DNA of 6,847 bases. Source: Bacillota bacterium. Its GTDB lineage: Bacteria > Bacillota > Clostridia > Lutisporales > Lutisporaceae. Position numbers and translations under genes: made by a program. The DNA is taken from positions 1-6,847 of the forward strand of contig JAEXXN010000292.1 of the NCBI GenBank assembly GCA_023405875.1, given 5' to 3'. The notes under the pieces are model-generated. The model saw only the letters and a program-made list of their open reading frames with translations, was not told where the DNA came from and made no database searches. Numbering within the stretch: the stretch's first letter is position 1; the number at the start of each line of letters is the position of its first letter. Positions 1 to 5,434 of the stretch are shown here, piece after piece.

Positions 1-46
1 CCCGCCACCTATAGTGGTGGGGGGACATTTTTTAGTCTCGTCATAA
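1..46. repeat. Degenerate dispersed repeat, copy 1 (with GC-rich hairpin)
   Basis: Bases 1-8 and 14-21 pair as a GC-rich stem (CCCGCCAC with GTGGTGGG, one G-T wobble) around the loop CTATA. A run of six T follows on the plus strand six bases after the paired region. It could therefore end a plus-strand transcript entering from the left, but the T run is not adjacent to the stem, so the terminator reading is weak. The whole stretch aligns with 5854-5896: both contain CCCG, CCTATAG, GGT, GGGAC, CTCG and a TTAT-type end in the same order, with two small gaps. I read it as one copy of an intergenic repeat. The window edge may cut it. Confidence 0.45.
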
Positions 47-89
47 TTATAACATAATATTTACAAAAAGTTAGTTAATTTGACGAAAT

Positions 90-117
90 GATACAGTATA
101 GCGTTTTTACTGTTATC
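90..117. other. Hairpin downstream of the ykuS-like gene
   Basis: GATACAGTA (90-98) pairs with TACTGTTATC (108-117), a nine-base-pair stem with one bulged base, starting 35 bases past the stop of the minus-strand ykuS-like gene. No strong T run follows on the minus strand, so it may be an mRNA 3'-end stabiliser or a poor terminator. The rest of 47-151 is AT-rich and shows nothing else. Confidence 0.3.
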
Positions 118-151
118 CTGTTGACCGATCTGTGCATTTCCTGTAAAAGCC

Positions 152-433
152 TTAAAGTAGAGGGCTGTAAACGCGTTTTTCCAATATCCTGATAATCTCC
201 TCCATGGATTTGTTGGTCACATTGACCAGCAAAGTTCCATAAGCCGTATTGCTCCCCATTGATGCTCCGGCAGCCGACGGAAGGTTGTTCAGCTCATAGT
301 ACGGATATGTGTCGACCTCCTGATACAAAACAGCATCCGCCATTCTGTTTTCACCAATGTAAAAAACCTCATGCCCCCTGTTTTCCAGCTCCTGTTTAAT
401 ATTCTCCAGCCCTGCCTGTATTGCTACCACCAT
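152..433 (-). CDS. YkuS / UPF0180 family protein
   Basis: A 93-residue protein of a family widespread in Bacillota with no established function. The N-terminus has the YkuS pattern: a short beta strand (VVAIQAG, 2-8), a helix (LENIKQELENRG, 9-20) and HEVFYIG (21-27). This is followed by ADAVLYQ (32-38), a second strand TLLVNVTNKS (67-76) and a C-terminal helix ending EKRVYSPLL. The NVTNKS-EEI-ILEKR-YSPLL ending is what I associate with clostridial members. No signal peptide or membrane segment is seen, so it should be cytosolic. The start is supported by a strong GGAGGT Shine-Dalgarno nine bases upstream. It lies 213 bases after the DUF4446 gene on the same strand and probably has its own promoter in that gap. 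Family assignment is from memory of motifs; cellular role unknown. Confidence 0.75.
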   Translation of the reverse strand: MVVAIQAGLENIKQELENRGHEVFYIGENRMADAVLYQEVDTYPYYELNNLPSAAGASMGSNTAYGTLLVNVTNKSMEEIIRILEKRVYSPLL

Positions 434-460
434 ATAAAAATACCTCCGCAGTTTACTTAT

Positions 461-473
461 TGTGTACTACACA
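461..473. promoter_or_regulatory. 13-bp perfect dyad, possible operator upstream of the ykuS-like gene
   Basis: TGTGTA-C-TACACA is a perfect palindrome around one central base. It sits 28 bases upstream of the ykuS-like start codon, between that gene's Shine-Dalgarno and the AT-rich stretch where a promoter is likely. Its size and place fit a small dimeric repressor, but I do not recognise the motif, and a short dyad in AT-rich DNA can arise by chance. Confidence 0.25.
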
Positions 474-551
474 TAGTATCCTGTGAAGGTAAATATTTTA
501 TTCTATATATTCCGCGAAAACATTTTATACAGTTGGATATCTCTCCATCTG

Positions 552-581
552 CAATTCAATTTTCGCGCAAATATTTCCTTG
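552..581 (-). promoter_or_regulatory. Weak sigma-H-like promoter candidate for the ykuS-like gene
   Basis: On the minus strand CAAGGAAAT (573-581) and ATTGAATTG (552-560) are separated by 12 bases. They match the known sigma-H pattern RnAGGAwww, 11-12 bases, RnnGAATww at all but the outermost positions. It lies inside an 8-bp perfect inverted repeat (AATTCAAT 553-560, ATTGAATT 587-594). The leader to the ykuS-like start would exceed 110 bases, and the DNA is AT-rich, so a chance match is quite possible. GCGGAATAT at 506-514 copies the soj -10 element but has no matching -35. Confidence 0.25.
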
Positions 582-646
582 ATTTCATTGAATTCGCGCC
601 ATACCTGAAGGAGTAGCATGTGATGGCTTAAGTGCGTTCAATATAG

Positions 647-1153
647 CTAAATCCGTGTGCCTTTTATACTTCTGTTCAAAACCATTTCTTCTTCAACTGA
701 AAGGGGATACTTTGATGTTCCTTTGGATATAGGCTTTGCATAGGTGATTGACTCATTTCTGCCATATATACCTGTTATTATGAAGCCGTCATTAAAGGTA
801 TCAAGCATAGCAATTGAAAAGCTCAGATCACTTCCTGTATCGCTGAAGGCGTTATACCTTATTATGTTGCATTTCTGCACGCATTTGTCCATTTGGTTCT
901 TTACAGTTACAAGCTCTTCACTGATTATGTTAACTCTTTCAATGGCCGACTCCATATCGCCTATATGATCGAGCAGCATATTCTCAAAATTCTTACCGGT
1001 GGAGCCCCTCATGAATTTTTTGTACTTCCCTCCAAGAGAAGAAAGCTTTGCAGATAATATAATATTCCAAATGAGTAAACTGATAATCAAGGCCAATAGT
1101 CCTAAAATTATTATACTATTATAATTTCTTAATAAAGTATCAAGTGCATTCAT
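647..1153 (-). CDS. DUF4446 family membrane-anchored protein
   Basis: A 168-residue protein of a Bacillota family often found close to spo0J. It has one N-terminal hydrophobic segment (about residues 12-34, IIILGLLALIISLLIWNIIL) with a short polar N-terminus. A basic linker (KYKKFMRG) and a helical, probably coiled-coil region (about 55-90) follow. The conserved domain (about 97-155) contains the family block RYNAFSDTGSDLSFSIAMLD, then GIYGRNES, YAKPI and YPLSVEEE. It is likely a single-pass protein with the domain on the cytosolic side; function unknown. It starts 11 bases after the cysteine desulfurase stop, and its Shine-Dalgarno (AGGGGTG) overlaps that stop codon, so the two genes are probably co-transcribed and translationally coupled. 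No clear terminator follows before 560. Confidence 0.85.
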   Translation of the reverse strand: MNALDTLLRNYNSIIILGLLALIISLLIWNIILSAKLSSLGGKYKKFMRGSTGKNFENMLLDHIGDMESAIERVNIISEELVTVKNQMDKCVQKCNIIRYNAFSDTGSDLSFSIAMLDTFNDGFIITGIYGRNESITYAKPISKGTSKYPLSVEEEMVLNRSIKGTRI

Positions 1154-1164
1154 TTTTTACACCC

Positions 1165-2307
1165 CTACATTTCCCTAGTAATTTGCTCTATTGCTGCTAT
1201 TGCCGATTCAATTTCGTCCTTTGTGTTGAAAAAACCAAAGCTGAATCTGACTGTGCCCTGTTCAATAGTACCTATGGTGCTATGAGCGGCAGGTGAACAG
1301 TGAAGTCCTGATCTGGTTGCCATATCAAAGCTTTGATCCAGGATATAGCTTATTTCTGAAGATCCTATATCGCCTATATTCATAGATACTACCGGTGCTT
1401 GTTTATTTGCATCCTTTGTTCCGTATACCTTGATATTCTTCAGCCTTGATAATCCGTCGATAAAATGACCCGTCAGCTCTGTTTCATGCCTTCTGATATT
1501 GTTAATGCCTTTAGCCGCTATGAATTTGATTCCTGCGCAAAGACCTGCTATACCTGGGGTATTGTGAGTTCCGCTTTCAAAGCGATCCGGCATGATATCC
1601 GGCTGATACAATGAATCGGACATGCTTCCGGTGCCACCCTCCTTCATAGGCACAAGCTCCAGACCGCTTCTTACATAAAGTCCCCCGGTCCCCTGGGGGC
1701 CCAGAAGGCTTTTATGCCCGGTAAATGCAAGAAGGCTTATATTCATTTTCTGAACATCTATATCATATACACCTGCTGTCTGTGATGCGTCGACCAAATA
1801 CTCCAGCCCATATGCTTTAGCCAAAGCGCCTATATCGGCAATAGGCAGGATTGTCCCCACCACATTAGACCCATGGGTAGTGGCTATCAGTACCGTTTCC
1901 TTTTTAATTTCCTTCTCTATTGCCGCAATATTTATTTCTCCCTTTTCGCTGCACTTGACAATTGTTGTCTCAACCCCGAGCTTTTCAAGAGCTTTGAGAG
2001 GTCTCATGACGGAATTGTGCTCCATACTGGTCGTTATCACATGGCTGCCTTTTTTCAAGTAGCCCTTAAGGGCTAAATTCAAGGACTCGGTAGCATTGTG
2101 AGTCAGAACAATATTTTCAGTAGCTCCTGCATTAAAAAGCTCTGACAATAGCTCCCGCGCTTCAAGAAGTACCCTGCCGGACTGTAATGCCAGCTTGTGT
2201 CCTCCTCTTCCGGGATTTGCACAATATCTCCTCATGCAATCCTCTACGGCTGTATATACTTCTTCAGGCTTTGGAAAAGTAGTTGCTGCATTATCAAAAT
2301 ATAGCAT
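1165..2307 (-). CDS. Class-V aminotransferase, cysteine desulfurase family
   Basis: A 380-residue PLP enzyme of fold type I that should take sulfur from cysteine, giving alanine and an enzyme persulfide. It is full length for the SufS/Csd-like subfamily typical of Bacillota. It opens with the hallmark YFDNAATT-PKP. Other landmarks are HNATESLN (70-77), His97 in MEHNS, Asp173 and Gln176 in VDASQTAG (pyridine and phenol contacts), the PLP lysine Lys199 in GHKSLLGPQGTGG, and ESGTHNTPG (244-252). The persulfide cysteine is probably Cys337 in RSGLHCSPAAH, and Arg354 would bind the substrate carboxylate. No IscU, SufU, ThiI or MnmA gene is nearby, so its sulfur acceptor cannot be named. The start has AAAGGAG five bases upstream, overlapping a parS site by one base. 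DUF4446 follows 11 bases after the stop. Confidence 0.9.
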   Translation of the reverse strand: MLYFDNAATTFPKPEEVYTAVEDCMRRYCANPGRGGHKLALQSGRVLLEARELLSELFNAGATENIVLTHNATESLNLALKGYLKKGSHVITTSMEHNSVMRPLKALEKLGVETTIVKCSEKGEINIAAIEKEIKKETVLIATTHGSNVVGTILPIADIGALAKAYGLEYLVDASQTAGVYDIDVQKMNISLLAFTGHKSLLGPQGTGGLYVRSGLELVPMKEGGTGSMSDSLYQPDIMPDRFESGTHNTPGIAGLCAGIKFIAAKGINNIRRHETELTGHFIDGLSRLKNIKVYGTKDANKQAPVVSMNIGDIGSSEISYILDQSFDMATRSGLHCSPAAHSTIGTIEQGTVRFSFGFFNTKDEIESAIAAIEQITREM

Positions 2308-2318
2308 GTTTGCTCCTT

Positions 2319-2334
2319 TGTTTCACGTGAAACA
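2319..2334. promoter_or_regulatory. parS: parS site 1 (Spo0J/ParB binding)
   Basis: TGTTTCACGTGAAACA is a perfect 16-bp palindrome matching the bacterial parS consensus, where Spo0J loads as a CTP-dependent clamp. It is just upstream of the cysteine desulfurase Shine-Dalgarno, overlapping it by one base, and 1.07 kb past the end of spo0J. ParB bound here and sliding outward could affect transcription into the desulfurase gene. It begins five bases from the palindromic repeat at 2340-2434. Confidence 0.95.
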
Positions 2335-2339
2335 TTATA

Positions 2340-2434
2340 GTAGGGAACGACCCCTGTGGCGTTCCGTTATATGGTCGGGTACAAATATAGCAAATACCCC
2401 ACAGCAGCGGAGCGGCACGGGGGCCGTTCCCTAC
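2340..2434. repeat. REP-like palindromic intergenic element
   Basis: A 95-bp element whose 27-bp ends (2340-2366 and 2408-2434) are inverted repeats with 23 of 27 matches, opening GTAGGGAACG and closing CCGTTCCCTAC. Inside there is a second stem, GGGTA (2377-2381) with TACCC (2395-2399). The left arm also folds on itself (GGAACG with CGTTCC). It fills the gap between the phzF-like stop, which it touches, and parS site 1. It is more GC-rich than the surrounding spacers. This suits a dispersed REP/MITE-type palindrome or an attenuating hairpin. It has no coding capacity and no obvious target-site duplication. Copy number elsewhere in the genome is unknown. Confidence 0.6.
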
Positions 2435-3286
2435 TTATATTTCTTCCTTATTATCTATTCTTGCTTGGCCGCCCACAAATATACTATCGTTATCAACCTT
2501 CACATATATATTGCTTGGGCTGCCCATAAAGTAACCCTGCTCTATTTTGTAGGTTTTTTTATAGTCGAACTTATCGTTTTTTCTTATCATATAGTACAGC
2601 ATTGAGGCATTTGATGTGCCTGTTGCACTCTCCTCATCTATTCCTACTGCCGGAGCAAAATTCCTGCAGCAAAAATCAGAATCCTTCTCTATTGTTTCAC
2701 GTGAAACAACATGCATTCCTATAATATTATATTTTTCACACACATCTATCATATTTTTTCTGTTTACAGTCATGGTCCTTAAGGTCTCAACATCCTTAAC
2801 CTCCAATATGATATCCTTAAGTCCGGTTGATATTACATCTATCCTTCCATTTTCTCCAGTAATGATGCTGTCCCTGGATAAATCAACAGTGTCAAGAACA
2901 ATGTCAGGCTCAAGCTGCATAACCAATTGGGGTCTTTTCATTTCTATCAGAATGGAATCGTTTTCTATAATTACCTTCAATTCTCCGGCCTTGGTCTTAT
3001 GATATGCAAGCTCTCCATTTAAATATCCAAGCTGCTTCAGCAGGTGAAAGGAAGCAAGAGCTGCATGCCCGCAAATATCAACCTCTTCACCAGGTGTAAA
3101 ATATCTTATGCTGTATTTATTGTCATCACTTTTTCTGAAATCTATAAAAGCTGTCTCTGAAAAGTTATTTTTTCTTGCCAGCTCCAGCATTTGTTTTTCC
3201 GGCAAGCCCAAATCGTCGAATACAACCGCGGCTTTATTGCCTCCGCCATTTTTTGACACGAATGAACTCAAAATATACTGCTGCAT
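2435..3286 (-). CDS. PhzF family isomerase-like protein
   Basis: A 283-residue member of the PhzF/diaminopimelate-epimerase-like superfamily, full length for the family and expected to be a cytosolic dimer. The first half carries FVSKNGGGNKAAVVF (9-23), the catalytic-glutamate block NFSETAFI with Glu44, and RYFTPGEEVDICGHAALAS (61-79). The second half carries RNFAPAVGIDEESATGTSNASML (208-230) and EQGYFMGSPSNIYV (249-262), then VGGQAR. PhzF itself isomerises a dihydro-anthranilate in phenazine synthesis. There are no other phenazine genes here, so the substrate is unknown and the phz symbol would mislead. The start is supported by GGGAGG eight bases upstream. The gene lies 113 bases after spo0J on the same strand. 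Codons 193-198 contain a perfect parS, so part of the coding sequence is also a segregation site. Confidence 0.88.
   Translation of the reverse strand: MQQYILSSFVSKNGGGNKAAVVFDDLGLPEKQMLELARKNNFSETAFIDFRKSDDNKYSIRYFTPGEEVDICGHAALASFHLLKQLGYLNGELAYHKTKAGELKVIIENDSILIEMKRPQLVMQLEPDIVLDTVDLSRDSIITGENGRIDVISTGLKDIILEVKDVETLRTMTVNRKNMIDVCEKYNIIGMHVVSRETIEKDSDFCCRNFAPAVGIDEESATGTSNASMLYYMIRKNDKFDYKKTYKIEQGYFMGSPSNIYVKVDNDSIFVGGQARIDNKEEI
2693..2708. promoter_or_regulatory. parS: parS site 2, inside the phzF-like coding region
   Basis: A second perfect TGTTTCACGTGAAACA, 374 bp from site 1 and about 0.7 kb past the end of spo0J. On the minus strand it is read as the codons for Val-Ser-Arg-Glu-Thr (residues 194-198 of the PhzF-like protein). 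Intragenic parS sites near the origin are well known in Bacillota; in Bacillus subtilis one lies in spo0J itself. No other CACGTG core occurs in the window. Confidence 0.95.
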
Positions 3287-3309
3287 TTTTCAAACCTCCC
3301 AAAACGTGT

Positions 3310-3340
3310 TTATTCGTCTTCTGTGGGATTTTTATCCTTG
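3310..3340 (-). promoter_or_regulatory. Weak sigma-H-like promoter candidate for the phzF-like gene
   Basis: On the minus strand CAAGGATAA (3332-3340) and GACGAATAA (3310-3318) resemble the two sigma-H elements. The -10 half would sit 23 bases before the phzF-like start, as in soj (21) and noc (29). The spacer is 13 bases, longer than the usual 11-12, so this is less convincing than those two. If it is not real, the gene may be read through from spo0J. Confidence 0.3.
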
Positions 3341-3364
3341 TACATAATAATCCTTTACCACTCC

Positions 3365-3388
3365 AAAAATAATCGCTTATACGCAATT
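3365..3388 (-). terminator. Weak terminator candidate after spo0J
   Basis: On the minus strand AATTGC and GCGATT (one G-T pair) form a short stem around GTATAA, followed directly by ATTTTT. It lies 12 bases past the spo0J stop. The six-pair stem is short and AT-rich, so it could at most terminate partially, leaving some read-through into the phzF-like gene. Confidence 0.35.
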
Positions 3389-3399
3389 TTAAAAAGCCC

Positions 3400-4239
3400 T
3401 TATTTTTCCATGAGCTCGATTATCCGGTCAAGCTCTTCATTGCTATAATACTCTATTTCTATTTTTCCTTTGTTCTTTTTGTGCTGTATTATTACCTTGG
3501 TACCGAGAGCTGCCTTTAACCTTTCCTCCAATTGCTCTATCTCCAATTGATAACCATCAGGTTTTTTTTCAGGCTTCTCTTTTTTTTCTGCTTTTGCCAG
3601 CTTTTCAATCTGCCTTACATTAAGCTGCTGCTCAATAATTTTTTCTGCAATCTCCAGCTGCTTCTTCTCTCCCTCTATTGCAAGCAATGCCCTGGCATGG
3701 CCCTGAGATATTTTACCCATGGCTATCATATCTTTTATTTGCTGTGGGAGCTGAAGCAGCCTCATAGAATTTGCAATAGCAGGCCTGCTTTTTCCAATCT
3801 GTTTTGATATTTCTTCCTGGGTCATATTATATTCTTCAATAAGGCTTTTATAGGCCAGCGCTTCCTCGATCGAATTAAGATCCTCCCTTTGCAGGTTTTC
3901 GATCAGAGCAAGCTCCATAACCTCAAGATTAGTGCAATCCTTGACTATTGCCGGTATCGTTCTCTTGCCGGCAAGCCTTGAAGCTCTCCAACGGCGCTCT
4001 CCGGCAATTATCTGGTAACCGCTGCCCAGCTTCCTTACTATTATAGGCTGCACAACACCGTGCTCCTTAATAGATTCTGCCAGATCTGCCAGCGCTTCAT
4101 CGTCAAACTCCTTCCTCGGCTGCTTGTCATTGGGCTCGATATCCGTCAGCTTGATCTCACTTATAGAGTTCTCCAGCTCTTCTTCATTTTCCGGTATAAG
4201 CGCCCCAAGGCCTTTTCCCAACCCTCTTCTATTGATCAT
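3400..4239 (-). CDS. spo0J: Chromosome partitioning protein ParB/Spo0J
   Basis: A 279-residue chromosomal ParB, of usual length. It binds parS, hydrolyses CTP, closes into a sliding clamp, and recruits SMC and stimulates Soj. The N-terminus (RRGLGKGLGALIP, 4-16) is the conserved Soj-stimulating segment. CTP-binding boxes are GVVQP (61-65), GERRWRAS (80-87) and ENLQRED (114-120). A helix-turn-helix follows (about 139-164), then GHARALL (180-186), a basic linker and a C-terminal dimerisation domain. The DNA-specificity positions read Arg152, Ser158, Gln163 and Gly180: the diagnostic Arg and Gly of parS-binding ParB are kept, while the other two differ from the Thr and Ala of the best-studied proteins. 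Its ATG directly follows the soj TAG with no gap, and its Shine-Dalgarno (GAGGAAG) is inside soj, so the pair is translationally coupled. Confidence 0.97.
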   Translation of the reverse strand: MINRRGLGKGLGALIPENEEELENSISEIKLTDIEPNDKQPRKEFDDEALADLAESIKEHGVVQPIIVRKLGSGYQIIAGERRWRASRLAGKRTIPAIVKDCTNLEVMELALIENLQREDLNSIEEALAYKSLIEEYNMTQEEISKQIGKSRPAIANSMRLLQLPQQIKDMIAMGKISQGHARALLAIEGEKKQLEIAEKIIEQQLNVRQIEKLAKAEKKEKPEKKPDGYQLEIEQLEERLKAALGTKVIIQHKKNKGKIEIEYYSNEELDRIIELMEK

Positions 4240-5013
4240 CTATATCACTTCCTCACATAAATCTATAAATTCCTCTGCCAGCTCCAAATATGCTTCTGCG
4301 CCCTTTGATTTCATGTCGTAATCTATAATAGATAAACCATAGCTGGGCGCTTCAGCCAACCTTACATTTCTAGGAACCATAGTGGTATATACCTTGCCCC
4401 TGAAGTATTTTTTTACCTCGTCAACGACCTGTATTGAAAGATTGGTCCTTCCGTCAAACATACTAAGCACTACCCCTTCAATATCCAGATCGGGATTGAG
4501 GCTCTTTTTTACCAGCTTGATAGTATTCATCAGCTGGCTTACTCCTTCAAGCGCATAATATTCACATTGTATAGGTATCAATACGCTGTCCACTGCGGAT
4601 AGAGCATTTATAGAAAGTAAACCGAGTGATGGGGGACAATCTATAAATATGTAGTCATAATCAGACTTGATCCTGCTTATAGCTTCCCTCAACTTAAGTT
4701 CCCTTCTGTTTATTTCTGTCAGTTCTATTTCAGCACCGGCAAGCTGAACGCTGGAAGGAATTATAAACAGGTTCTCCCTATTGGTCTCGATAATACACGC
4801 CTTTGGATCATCATTGTTTATGAGTACATCATAAATTGTCTTTTCCAGCGCTGTTTTATCAATTCCTATACCGCTTGTGGTATTTCCCTGGGGATCTATA
4901 TCCAGCATAAGAATCCTTTTCCCTTTGCTTGCCAGGCATGCAGACAGATTAATGACTGTTGTTGTTTTTCCCACTCCGCCCTTCTGATTGAAGACAGCTA
5001 TTGATTTTGCCAT
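4240..5013 (-). CDS. soj: Chromosome partitioning ATPase ParA/Soj
   Basis: A 257-residue ParA-type ATPase that binds DNA as an ATP dimer, is stimulated by Spo0J, and in Bacillus also regulates DnaA. The deviant Walker A is KGGVGKTT (11-18), with signature lysine Lys11 and Lys16. DIDPQGN (38-44) contains the catalytic Asp40, and FIDCPPSLG (123-131) is Walker B. Arg189 in DGRTNLS matches the DNA-binding arginine of Bacillus Soj. I start at the ATG giving MAKSIAVFNQKGG. A GTG three codons upstream is in frame, but it lies within the Shine-Dalgarno GAGGTG (5020-5025) and leaves almost no leader after the predicted promoter, so I reject it. Soj and spo0J form an operon led by a sigma-H-like promoter. 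The length and all key residues are intact. Confidence 0.96.
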   Translation of the reverse strand: MAKSIAVFNQKGGVGKTTTVINLSACLASKGKRILMLDIDPQGNTTSGIGIDKTALEKTIYDVLINNDDPKACIIETNRENLFIIPSSVQLAGAEIELTEINRRELKLREAISRIKSDYDYIFIDCPPSLGLLSINALSAVDSVLIPIQCEYYALEGVSQLMNTIKLVKKSLNPDLDIEGVVLSMFDGRTNLSIQVVDEVKKYFRGKVYTTMVPRNVRLAEAPSYGLSIIDYDMKSKGAEAYLELAEEFIDLCEEVI

Positions 5014-5034
5014 TGTCCACACCTCTCATAGTAT

Positions 5035-5063
5035 ATATTCCGCATAAACTGATTATTCCCTGA
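5035..5063 (-). promoter_or_regulatory. Sigma-H-like promoter of soj-spo0J
   Basis: On the minus strand TCAGGGAAT (5055-5063) and GCGGAATAT (5035-5043) are separated by exactly 11 bases. The -10 half matches RnnGAATww perfectly; the -35 half matches RnAGGAwww except for the first base and one G for A. The predicted start of transcription falls near 5028, giving a leader of about 15 bases with the soj Shine-Dalgarno inside it. The sequence TATATACTATG overlapping the -10 region also occurs before noc. No TTGACA-like -35 is properly spaced from its TATACT, so sigma-A is less likely. Confidence 0.6.
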
Positions 5064-5292
5064 CCTGATGTCCCGCTGCTTCACTAAAAGCTCCAGGCCT
5101 CTTCACAAAATCCAAGGTCCAAAGCCTATAGCTCAACTATAAACTGCAATATCTCCCTTTATTCGTCAAGTTATATATTCTAATAATATAATAAACTATT
5201 AATATATTAAAGGCATTTTGAATAAATATATTGTATGTTATATTGATTTGGGCCTGAAGGGATAAATGGTTCGGGTCAAAGCTGCAAATAAA

Positions 5293-5315
5293 GCCTGTCA
5301 GGTTATTGAACAGGC
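5293..5315 (+). other. Hairpin in the GDT1-like gene leader
   Basis: GCCTGT (5293-5298) pairs with ACAGGC (5310-5315), and the stem can be extended by CA with TG past one bulged base, leaving the loop GGTTAT. It lies about 120 bases before the GDT1-like start. It is the only GC-containing stem in an otherwise AT-rich leader. It has no adjoining T run, so it is not a terminator, and I do not recognise a riboswitch class around it. Confidence 0.3.
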
Positions 5316-5434
5316 AAAACAAATAAAGAATATTATTAAATGGTCACCCATATATACTATAACAGATAAAAAAAATATTTTAAAGAAAATACTCCCAGTA
5401 ATAACCATATGCTCTAAAATAAAGGAGGATAAAA

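Larger units (their letters stand above)
5014..5434. other. 421-bp divergent spacer between soj and the GDT1-like gene
   Basis: An AT-rich noncoding gap holding the soj promoter on its left and the GDT1-like Shine-Dalgarno on its right. Bases 5160-5250 are nearly all A and T with no recognisable motif. A small stem (TATAG with CTATA, about 5127-5142) and the hairpin at 5293-5315 are the only structures I see. I looked for the yybP-ykoY manganese riboswitch, common before genes of this transporter family, and did not find its conserved boxes. No convincing sigma-A promoter for the GDT1-like gene stands out. Confidence 0.6.

Noticed and set aside
371..616. 81-codon plus-strand frame antisense to the ykuS-like gene
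   Set aside because: There is no Shine-Dalgarno, it overlaps the well-supported minus-strand gene and its regulatory region, and the protein has no recognisable pattern.
2374..2382. Nine-base word GTCGGGTAC shared between the 2340-2434 element and the minus strand at 5851-5859
   Set aside because: A shared 9-mer is expected many times by chance in a window this long, and the flanks do not align.
5014..5022. Upstream GTG start for soj adding three residues (Met-Trp-Thr)
   Set aside because: The GTG lies inside the GAGGTG Shine-Dalgarno that serves the ATG at 5013, and the predicted promoter leaves only a few leader bases before it. Soj/ParA proteins normally begin close to the MAKxIAxFNQKGG pattern.
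5162..5168. Possible Spo0A box TGACGAA upstream of soj (also one at 81-87)
   Set aside because: A seven-base word with one free position is expected several times by chance in a window of this size, and neither site is placed convincingly relative to a promoter.
5249..5320. Riboswitch (yybP-ykoY or c-di-GMP type) before the GDT1-like gene
   Set aside because: The conserved boxes of these classes could not be found; only a simple hairpin and scattered resemblances were seen.
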